Part shown: piece by piece, positions 34,319 to 41,168 of the stretch
Layout: the number at the start of each line of letters is the position of its first letter
Position numbering within the stretch: the first letter of the stretch is position 1
Source of the DNA: Bog-159 sp963785255
GTDB taxonomy: Bacteria; Acidobacteriota; Terriglobia; Bryobacterales; Bryobacteraceae
Direction of reading: 5' to 3'
Assembly: GCA_963785255.1 (NCBI GenBank)
Contig: CAWAUR010000010.1
Span: 1-64,000, forward strand
DNA length: 64,000 bases
Translations under genes and position numbers: made by a program
The notes under the pieces: model-generated
Told to the model about the DNA's origin: nothing
The model's input: the letters and a program-made list of their open reading frames with translations, nothing else
Databases searched by the model: none

Positions 34319-36500
34319 GACGTTGAATATCCAGTGTCTCGCGATGCAGCTTCTCTGCCTCGGCGTAGCGGCCCTCGTTGTTGAGAACGAGAGCCAGGAC
34401 AGTCACCGACCTCAGTGTTTCCGGATGCTCCGGCCCCAAGACACGACGTCGAATATCCAGTGTCTCGCGATCCAACCTCTCCGCATCGGCGTAATGGCCC
34501 TCGTCATCGAGGCTACCAGCCAGGTCCTGCATCACCGACAGCGTGTCCGGGTTTTCCGGTCCCAAGACACGACGTTGGATATCCAGAGTCTCGCGTTCCA
34601 ACCTCTCTGCTTCGGCGTGGCGACCCTCGCAATTGAGAACCACACCCAGGTTACGCATCGACCTCAGTGTATCCGGATGCTCCGGCCCCAAGACACGGCG
34701 TCGAATTTCCAGTGTCTCGCGATGCAACTTCTCCGCATCGGCCCAGCGGCCTTCGATTTCCAGAATGATGCCCAGGTTATGCATCGACATCAGTGTGTCG
34801 GGATGCTCGGGCCCCATGACACGACGCTGGGCACCCAGCGTCTCGCGGTCCAACTTCTCTGCCTCCGCGTAGTGGTCCTGGGCCTGAAGATTCTGGCCCA
34901 GGCCGCCCATCGAGGTGAGAGTGTCTGGATTCTGTGGCCCGAGCACACGGCGCCGGATGTCAACCGCCCGCCCGAGCAGTGACTGCGCCTGAGAGTATAG
35001 GCCGAGGCTCTCATACACCTCTCCCATGGTGTACATCATCCGGGCCTGCATCTCAGGATCCTTTGACAACCCGGTGTCGATCTCCTTTGAGGCTTTGTCC
35101 AGAATTTCGCGGGCGGTGATACTGTTGCCGCGCGCGGCGTTGGGGTCCGACACCTTGAACATGCCGGTCATAAAAGCCGCGATGCGGTCTGCCCGGTCGC
35201 GCTCGCGCGTGGTCCGCCGCAGTTGCAACGTCTGCGCGATGCCGACCGAAACCAATACCACCAGCAACCCGGCGGCCAGCGCTACGCCAACCCAGTGGCG
35301 GCGGATGTACTTGCGGGTACGATACGCGGCGCCCGGCGCATGCGCCAGCAGCGGCTCGTGGCGCAAATATCTGCCGATATCGGTGGCCAGCTCGGAGGGC
35401 GAGGCATATCGCCGCGAGCGCTCCTTTGCGAGGGTTTTCAGGGCAATCGCGTCCAGATCGCCGCGCAGTTGCCGGGCCAGCGCCGGAAGATCGCAACCTC
35501 GGTTTTGAGACGCCGTACCGGACTGCTCGCCCCTAGTGCGCAGCTTCGTGCTGGGACGCGGCGCTTCCTCCTCCCGCAACCGCCGCAGAATCTCGCCGAA
35601 AGGCATCTTGCGGAAATCCAAGGGCACCGTTCCTACCAGCAGTTCATACAGCACCACCCCCAGCGAGTACACGTCCGTGCGGGTGTCCACATCCACCCCG
35701 GTCGAATCGGCCTGCTCCGGGCTCATGTAGGCCGGCATCCCCACAATGGCCCCCGCCTGTGTGAACATGGTTTCCGCGTTCAGCCCCCGCGCGGTGGCTT
35801 TCGCCAGGCCAAAATCGATGATCCGCGGCACCGGCTTCCCGTCAATTTCGCCCACCAGAATGTTGCTGGGCTTCAGGTCGCGATGGATGATGGCATTCCG
35901 GTGCGCATGCTGTACGCCGTCGCAGACGCGGGCGAATAGCTCCAGGCGCTCGCGCAGAGTCATCCGGTGCTTGTCGCAGTACTCCGTGATGGGAAGACCG
36001 GTCACGTACTCCATCACGAAGTACGGCCGGCCCTGCGGCGTCGCGCCCGCCTCGAAGACTTTGGCGATGTTGGGATGCTCCATCAGCGCCAGCGCTTGCC
36101 GCTCGGACTGGAAACGCGCCACGACCTCGCGCGTGTCCATGCCGGCTTTGATCAGTTTGATGGCAACACGCCGGCGCACCGGCTGCCGCTGCTCGGCCAG
36201 CCACACTTCGCCCATGCCGCCGGAGCCGATGGGCTGCAGCAAGTGATACGGCCCCAGCGTCTGGCCCGCCTGGGACTGCTCCCCATCGCTCGCATCGTCC
36301 AGAGTGGCGGCTTCGAGGGCCGGCCCTTCCAGAAAACCGTCCAGCTTCGGTTCGTAGCCCAGCAGCGATTCGACGGCCTGGCGCAGTTCCGCATCGCCGC
36401 CACAGCCCCGGCGCAGGAATCGGTCCCGCTCGCCAGCGCCGAGTTTCAGCGCGCCGCTGTGCAACTCCTCCAGCCTGCGCTCGCGTTCGCTATCCGGCAT
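34263..36500 (-). CDS. Ser/Thr protein kinase with TPR repeats (C-terminus frameshifted)
   Basis: 745 residues before the shift. Kinase domain about 75-350: LLQPIGSGGMGEVWLAEQ (P-loop), VAIKLIKAG (Lys), IIHRDLKPSNIL (catalytic loop), IIDFGLAKA (DFG) and MPAYMSPEQADST. Membrane helix at about 402-424 (VGVALAAGLLVVLVSVGIAQ). Outside the membrane lie repeats of 42 residues (YAEAEKLHRETLEIRRRVLGPEHPDTLRSMRNLG), kinesin-light-chain-like TPRs, six or more, nearly identical at DNA level. The start overlaps the sigma gene stop by 11 bases. The shift at about 34295 removes the last TPR and conserved tail; it may be a real mutation or a repeat-related error. Confidence 0.88.
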   Translation of the reverse strand: MPDSERERRLEELHSGALKLGAGERDRFLRRGCGGDAELRQAVESLLGYEPKLDGFLEGPALEAATLDDASDGEQSQAGQTLGPYHLLQPIGSGGMGEVWLAEQRQPVRRRVAIKLIKAGMDTREVVARFQSERQALALMEHPNIAKVFEAGATPQGRPYFVMEYVTGLPITEYCDKHRMTLRERLELFARVCDGVQHAHRNAIIHRDLKPSNILVGEIDGKPVPRIIDFGLAKATARGLNAETMFTQAGAIVGMPAYMSPEQADSTGVDVDTRTDVYSLGVVLYELLVGTVPLDFRKMPFGEILRRLREEEAPRPSTKLRTRGEQSGTASQNRGCDLPALARQLRGDLDAIALKTLAKERSRRYASPSELATDIGRYLRHEPLLAHAPGAAYRTRKYIRRHWVGVALAAGLLVVLVSVGIAQTLQLRRTTRERDRADRIAAFMTGMFKVSDPNAARGNSITAREILDKASKEIDTGLSKDPEMQARMMYTMGEVYESLGLYSQAQSLLGRAVDIRRRVLGPQNPDTLTSMGGLGQNLQAQDHYAEAEKLDRETLGAQRRVMGPEHPDTLMSMHNLGIILEIEGRWADAEKLHRETLEIRRRVLGPEHPDTLRSMRNLGVVLNCEGRHAEAERLERETLDIQRRVLGPENPDTLSVMQDLAGSLDDEGHYADAERLDRETLDIRRRVLGPEHPETLRSVTVLALVLNNEGRYAEAEKLHRETLDIQRRVLGPEHRGTLRVDAQPG
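34270..34990 (-). repeat. 126-bp tandem repeats in the kinase gene
   Basis: Successive units of 126 bases, each encoding one 42-residue TPR with CGxxGxGTCTTGGGGCCGGAGCA-like cores. Conservation is high enough that unequal crossing-over or assembly slippage is likely. Confidence 0.7.
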
Positions 36501-37074
36501 GCGCCCTTTCGCCGCTCATCGCGCGGAGCAGCCAGATGCGGGCCAGTCTCCAATCGCGCAACACCGTATCCTCGGAGAAGCCCAGCACTGTGGCCGTTTC
36601 TTCCACGCTGAGGCCCCCGAAGAAACGCAGCTCGATCACTTGCGCCCGGCGCGGGTGCTCCCCGGCTAAGGAGGTGAGCGCGCCGTCGAGTTTTACCAGG
36701 TCCGGGCTTTGCCCCGCGTGCACATTCAACGCCGCTTCCAAGGGCAGGTTCTGCACTCCGGCGCCCCGGCGTTGCGATCCGCGGGCACGGGCATGTTCGA
36801 CCAGCACGCGCCGCATGGCCTTCGCGGCCACCGCCAGAAAATGGGCGCGGTCCTGCCAGTTGACGCGGTTGGCGTCGACCAGCCGCAAATAGGCTTCGTT
36901 GATCAATTCCGATGTCTGGAGAGTGTGGCCGGGGCGCTCGTGCGTCATGTACCGGCGGGCCAAGCGGTGCAGTTCCGCATAAACCAGCGGGATGACCCTG
37001 TCGAGGGCCGAGGCTTCCCCGCCGCTCCATGCCAGGAGGAGCTCGGTGACTTCGCCGTGGCCAACTTCACCCAT
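36490..37074 (-). CDS. ECF-like sigma factor of the TIGR02999 type
   Basis: 194 residues from ATG at 37074, which has AAGGAGG four bases before it; the frame opens 15 codons earlier. Residues GEVTELLLAWSGGEASALDRVIPLVYAELHRLARRYM and LQTSELINEAYLRLVD are the region 2 pattern of the acidobacterial/planctomycete group of small sigma factors. Region 4: PRRAQVIELRFFGGLSVEETATVLGFSEDTVLRDWRLARIWLLRAM. Genes of this group usually sit before a TPR kinase gene, as here, and the kinase is thought to control the sigma factor by phosphorylation in place of an anti-sigma factor. Confidence 0.92.
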   Translation of the reverse strand: MGEVGHGEVTELLLAWSGGEASALDRVIPLVYAELHRLARRYMTHERPGHTLQTSELINEAYLRLVDANRVNWQDRAHFLAVAAKAMRRVLVEHARARGSQRRGAGVQNLPLEAALNVHAGQSPDLVKLDGALTSLAGEHPRRAQVIELRFFGGLSVEETATVLGFSEDTVLRDWRLARIWLLRAMSGERAHAG

Positions 37075-37438
37075 ACGGCCTCCTTGGCGCCCCACGCCTG
37101 CCGTCGCACTTTGAACCATTGTACTTGATTAAACGAAAAGATTCTTGACTTCCCTTTCAAGTTTTGGGCCGCGGCCATCGCTTATTCCAAGTGAGGGGCC
37201 GGATGCACATGAAAAAGCATGACGCCGCAGTTCACCCGGGTCGAGGCGCTCGCCGCACCTTTCACGGCGGCCTGCGCGGTGTGTAGAGTCAGCAAGCCAG
37301 GCTTGAATCAAGAGGGTAATTTCGCCCGCATCCACCCGGCAGCGATAGAGGACACCGCAGGGAAAGATGGCGGCGCCCCGCGCCGGATATCGGATCAGAG
37401 TATCGGAAGTCTGAGTAGGTCAACAAAACGGAGGTAAA
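37075..37438. other. intergenic region before HAF-repeat gene
   Basis: Divergent control region of the sigma gene and the HAF-repeat gene. A small dyad CTTGA/TCAAG lies at 37144-37161. GGAGGT (37430-37435) is the ribosome site of the following GTG start. Nothing else recognised. Confidence 0.4.
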
Positions 37439-38290
37439 GTGCACACAACGGGTATCAATCGAACTTTCACGCCGGCAGGACTCGCGCCCGCCGGCAAACT
37501 CAGTCACGCGTATTGCGGGCCGTCAATGACCGCGCTGGCGGTAGGGGCCGTGCTTCTCACGGCGGTTACGGCGGCCTGGTCACAGGAGCAGATAGGGCCG
37601 CAGCCGCCGGCTTACCGAGCGACGTACGGACAGCGGGCGGGAGCCGCCGCTGCGAAGGCCGCAGCCGGCGCGGCGCTCACCCGTACCGCCGGCGCCATGC
37701 CGGCGCCAAACGTCGCCGGCACGTTCATCGAGTTTGATGCTCCGGGCGCCGGCACGGGTTCTCAAACAAGGGACGTTCCCCTTCGCCGTTAACCCGGCAG
37801 GAACCATCACGGGATATTACAATGACGCGAACTACAATGGCCACGGCTTCGTGCGGACCCGGGATGGCGCCATTACTGAGTTCGATGCGCCGAACGACGT
37901 TTACGGCACATACCCGGCCGGCATCGACGACGCCGGCGTCGTTGCGGGAACCTATTACGACGCGAATAACATTCACGGCTTCCTGCGGGGCCGGAATGGA
38001 ACAATCACCACGTTCGACGACCCGAGTGCCGGCACGGGTGTTTTCCAGGGCACCTGGACTGAAGGCATCAACGCGCTGGGGGAGGTCGCGGGCTGCTATT
38101 CCAACTCCAACTCCGCCATCTATGCTTTCCTGCGAGGCACGGACGGCACCTTCACTACGCTGGCTCCCCCAACATCCACAGGCGATTCTCCAAGCTGCGG
38201 GAGCTATGTTCTGTCCGGCCCAACAATGGCCATTAACTCGTTCGGGGCGATCGCATCAAACTACTTTGAACCCATTTCCGGAAACCCCTT
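37439..38290 (+). pseudogene. HAF-repeat secreted protein, frameshifted and truncated
   Basis: GTG start after a good GGAGGT. The N-terminus has a hydrophobic segment (SMTALAVGAVLLTAVTAAWSQ). After GTFIEFDAPGAGTGSQ the frame shifts at about 37768 and continues as QGTFPFAVNPAGTITGYYNDANYNGHGFVRTRDGAITEFDAP. Repeats of about 40-45 residues with GxxxGxY.D...HGFxR...G.xTxFD are those of extracellular HAF-repeat proteins. At about 38290 it runs into an unrelated reverse-strand fragment. Probably an inactive remnant of a surface or secreted protein. Confidence 0.7.
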
Positions 38291-38392
38291 CGGGGGCGTG
38301 CCGAGGGCGCGCTTGAGATCATCCAGAGTGGCGACTTCATTGCGAAGCAGAAGCGCGCGCAGAGCATCAGGGCGGAAGGATGTTGGGCGCAT
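38290..38392 (-). pseudogene. 5' fragment of a winged-helix-type gene
   Basis: ATG at 38392 starts MRPTSFRPDALRALLLRNEVATLDDLKRALGTP, the N-terminal helix-turn-helix of a small acidobacterial DNA-binding protein whose full form goes on for some 200 residues. It is cut at about 38290, where the HAF gene begins on the other strand. A deletion or insertion joined the two. Confidence 0.5.
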
Positions 38393-38395
38393 AAT

Positions 38396-38439
38396 GTTAT
38401 AGTTCCGATTGGAGCAAAACCTCCACCCGGAACTATAAC
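38396..38439. promoter_or_regulatory. 11-bp inverted repeat upstream of the HTH fragment
   Basis: GTTATAGTTCC (38396-38406) and GGAACTATAAC (38429-38439), perfect, with inner GGAG/CTCC. It lies four bases before the start codon of the reverse-strand HTH fragment and may be its operator or an mRNA hairpin. Confidence 0.5.
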
Positions 38440-38715
38440 AAATCTGGCCGATCTCCGCCACCTGGACCTCAATGTGCGGGAACCGGCTAATTTTACGGAC
38501 ACTTCCTGGCCGCTTTTGCGTGTCGCAAATCACCGCCTGTTCAGCCAGGTTATGACAGAGAACCGATCAATTGTGAGCGATTATTTTTGCGAGGACCCTA
38601 AACAAACCCTCCCTGACTTCCCAACGACTTGCGCCCAATCGTACCCGCCTCCCCGCACTCGCCCCGCTATCCTGACAAATGGAAGGGGCGCATCCCGCCC
38701 GCCATCGAAACAACC
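38440..38715. other. intergenic, no gene seen
   Basis: Several frames are open by chance. GC content drops around 38490-38600. I see no coding or regulatory feature beyond the dyad before it. Confidence 0.3.
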
Positions 38716-39060
38716 ATGCACAACACAAAGCACAACACAAACTCCAAGAACGGCACCAGCGAAGCCCGCATCCGGGACAAGCGCCAAAACGCCAAGAAAT
38801 CTACCGGCCCCCGCACCGCCGCCGGCAAAGCCGTTTCCACCCGGAACCGGCTCACCCACGGTCTCACTGCCAAAACCCACATCTATGACCGCTTCCGCCC
38901 TGCCGGTCCCGCCGAAGAAATGCTCGTGTGCCGCATCGCCGCCAATCAATGGCGTCTGGATCGCGCCATGCCAGTCGAAGCCGGTGTCCTCCGTGTCCGC
39001 CTCCAAAAGTTGCGCGCGCCAGGTCGCCCAGCGCCGTGCCCGGGCCAAACTGTTGAGCAA
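38716..39060 (+). pseudogene. degenerate 'STGPRT..GKA..S.NRL.HGLTA' family protein
   Basis: The frame from ATG 38716 has RDKRQNAKKSTGPRTAAGKAVSTRNRLTHGLTAKT, the hallmark of a frequent acidobacterial and planctomycete protein of unknown function. A part is missing after KTHI, then comes FRPAGPAEEMLVCRIAANQWRLDRAMPVEAGVLRVRLQ, after which the frame loses similarity and enters repeat sequence. The normal length is over 200 residues with a more regular C-terminus. Confidence 0.6.
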
Positions 39061-39103
39061 CCCGCAACCACCGCCGCAAAAAATTACAAAACGAACCCAA
39101 CCT

Positions 39104-39150
39104 GTGGGGCAGGCACCCCGCCTGGCACCGTGCCTGCGGCGGGGGCGGCG
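39104..39150 (-). repeat. inverted copy of the dispersed repeat, copy 4a
   Basis: Starts GTGGGGCAGGCAC and reads through GTGCCTGCGGCGGG, i.e. the CTGCCCCAC element in reverse orientation, partly degraded. Together with the next copy it forms an inverted pair. Confidence 0.5.
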
Positions 39151-39168
39151 AACAAAGCTCGCCGAAGA

Positions 39169-39208
39169 GCGGGCCTACGAGGCCCGCGCAGGCAGAGTGC
39201 CTGCCCCT
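39169..39208 (+). repeat. dispersed twin-hairpin repeat, copy 4b
   Basis: GCGGGCCT/AGGCCCGC, then GCAGGCA/TGCCTGC and CCCC. It is preceded by GCCGAAGA, as is copy 1 at 6870, so the two share sequence beyond the hairpins. Confidence 0.7.
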
Positions 39209-39239
39209 TAACGGCGACACAAATGTAGAAACTCGAGTG

Positions 39240-39262
39240 ACAGGCCAGGAGGCCTGTCCTAC
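39240..39262. repeat. short palindrome ACAGGCC..GGCCTGT
   Basis: ACAGGCC-AGGA-GGCCTGT followed by CCTAC. The same 23-bp unit with one change lies at 43860-43882. The stop codon of the next reverse-strand gene (39259-39261) is inside it. Possibly a terminator or a different REP class. Confidence 0.55.
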
Positions 39263-39762
39263 TTGGCGAGCGAGACGTCGGCGGAGACCACGGCCGTCTG
39301 GCGGAATCCAAACGACACGCGTACGCTGTAGCCTTGCTTCAACAGATCGGTGAGCGAGATATCGGTCCGGTTGATGAGGCAGACCAGTTGACTTAGTAAG
39401 TAGGTGAACTCGTGCGTTCCGCCGGGCGGCAGCTTCAAAGTTCGCGCCGGCCCGCGATCGGGACCCGGTTCATACTTGGCGCCGATGGTATCGAACACGC
39501 GCACCTCGCTCCGCCGGAGGCCGCGGGTGGTGATAATCAGGTTGGGCGGGTTCTCCGGATCGTCTTCAAAACCGAAAGGCAACTCCTGCGGGGTACGGCC
39601 GATGTTTTTCAGCATAACCCGCAGCGTGGGCTCAGGCTTGGACCCGATGGCCACGCCCAGTTGCAAGCCTTCCACTGGTGGTCCCCAATGGATGGCGTCC
39701 GCGCAGAAGGCGCCGGACGACGCCAGCAAGAGAGCGCCGGCGAAGACGATGCGAATCTCCAT
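39259..39762 (-). CDS. hypothetical secreted protein
   Basis: 167 residues with a signal peptide (IVFAGALLLASSGAFCA). The rest is strand-rich: GLQLGVAIGSKPEPTLRVMLKNIGRTPQELPFGFEDDP, then LKLPPGGTHEFTYLLSQL. This resembles an immunoglobulin-like or BsuPI-type domain, but I cannot name a family. The gene is separated from the GloVer gene by 18 bp and is in the same orientation downstream of it. Confidence 0.65.
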   Translation of the reverse strand: MEIRIVFAGALLLASSGAFCADAIHWGPPVEGLQLGVAIGSKPEPTLRVMLKNIGRTPQELPFGFEDDPENPPNLIITTRGLRRSEVRVFDTIGAKYEPGPDRGPARTLKLPPGGTHEFTYLLSQLVCLINRTDISLTDLLKQGYSVRVSFGFRQTAVVSADVSLAK

Positions 39763-39780
39763 GGCGTCATTTTATCGCCC

Positions 39781-40998
39781 CTAAGGAGCGATCTTAAACA
39801 CCATCCCCAAGCCACTGCGCCCCGGACCTTCGTAAGTCACGCCATAGACCGCGCCGGCCTCATCGACCACCATATTGCCGAGGGGACTGTTTTGGATACG
39901 TTCTGTTTTCGGAAACGCGTAGAGAACGGTGTCAGTCCAGGCGCCGCCCGGTTCCGCCTGCTGCAACTTGAAGACGACGCCGCCTTGGCCCCCAAGACCG
40001 GCCGTACCGTAAAGGGCGCCATCATGCAATACCAGCGGCGCAGCCGGTTTGCCGCCGTCGCCTGTGTCCGTAAAATTATAGAGCACGTTCTCGGTCCAGG
40101 CCCCGCCGGGAGTGGCGGGCGGCATCAACTGGAACACATTGCCCCAACCCGCGCCGCCGTCGAGTGCGGCCGTGCCATAGACGATTCCATCGGGACCCAT
40201 GGTGGTGGCCGCCTCGGGACCGCCGCCGTCGGCCCCTCCGCTGAATAAATGCGGAACGCTGAGGGTCCAGTTTGCCGCCGGCGGCCGCGGCGGTGTTAAT
40301 TCGAAGACGGCTCCCACGCCGCCACAGGCATAATCCGTGACAAACAACACGCCTCCGGGGCCGCCGGTCACGCCATTCGCATAGCATCCAGCCGCCAGAG
40401 GGTTCGTATTCAGGCTGTAGAGAACGGTATGGGTCCATGTGCCGCCCGGCGCGGCAGGCGGAGCCAACTCGAAGACTTCACCATAATAGTCCTCGCCATC
40501 GCCATCGGCGACACCGTACAGTTTTCCTTCCGGGCTAATGACCAGGGCGCTATCGGGATTCTGGTCGTCGCCGCCAGCGAAATTGTATAAGACCGATTCC
40601 GTCCACGTCCCACCGGGTTCGGCAGGGGGTGAGAGGGAGTAGATCACGCCATAACGGGAAGTTCCGTTGTACGCGACGCCGTAGAGCGTGCCGTCCGTGG
40701 CCACCACCGGAGGCGTAGCGGGGTTATTTCCGTCGTCCGCGCCTTGGAAGCTGTACAGTACCGTTTCGACGGGGCCGCCTTGCGCACCGGGAGGGAGCAA
40801 TTGAAACACTGTTCCGAAGCCGTAAGCCCCGCCATACTCGGTCGTGCCGTAGAATGCGCCGTTGGCGTAAGTGAGTCCTCCCCGCGGATTCGCGCCGTCG
40901 GGACTGCCTTTGAATTGGTACAGCATGTGGAAGGTTTGGCCGAGCGCGGGCGTCAGGATAGATGCACCGATCGCGGCCGTTATTGCTAGAGATCGCAA
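39781..40998 (-). CDS. GloVer-repeat secreted protein
   Basis: 405 residues with signal peptide (MRSLAITAAIGASILTPALG). Eight or so repeats of about 50 residues with G.LYG....GG..G.G.VF.L.PP...GG.WTE.VLY.F.G.DG..P, the pattern of 'choice-of-anchor tandem repeat GloVer' proteins, which probably form a beta-propeller. Such proteins are exported and very numerous in Solibacter-like genomes. Function unknown. Confidence 0.85.
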   Translation of the reverse strand: MRSLAITAAIGASILTPALGQTFHMLYQFKGSPDGANPRGGLTYANGAFYGTTEYGGAYGFGTVFQLLPPGAQGGPVETVLYSFQGADDGNNPATPPVVATDGTLYGVAYNGTSRYGVIYSLSPPAEPGGTWTESVLYNFAGGDDQNPDSALVISPEGKLYGVADGDGEDYYGEVFELAPPAAPGGTWTHTVLYSLNTNPLAAGCYANGVTGGPGGVLFVTDYACGGVGAVFELTPPRPPAANWTLSVPHLFSGGADGGGPEAATTMGPDGIVYGTAALDGGAGWGNVFQLMPPATPGGAWTENVLYNFTDTGDGGKPAAPLVLHDGALYGTAGLGGQGGVVFKLQQAEPGGAWTDTVLYAFPKTERIQNSPLGNMVVDEAGAVYGVTYEGPGRSGLGMVFKIAP

Positions 40999-41105
40999 CG
41001 TTCGTATTGGGGGCCTCCGCGTGTGTTGTACTCGTAGTTAATGTAGCCCCTCCTGGTTCGCGGATCAACGGAAATTGGAAAAACCGGTACTATGGGCGAC
41101 GAACC

Positions 41106-41150
41106 GGCAGGCGGCCTGAGAGGCCGCCGCAGGCAGGGTGCCTGCCCCAC
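41106..41150 (+). repeat. dispersed twin-hairpin repeat, copy 5
   Basis: The best-formed copy: GGCGGCCT/AGGCCGCC (loop GAG) and GCAGGCA/TGCCTGC, ending CCCAC. It is 18 bp upstream of the aceE start, between the divergent GloVer and aceE genes, so it lies within the aceE leader or promoter. Confidence 0.75.
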
Positions 41151-41168
41151 TATAATAAAAATAATCCC

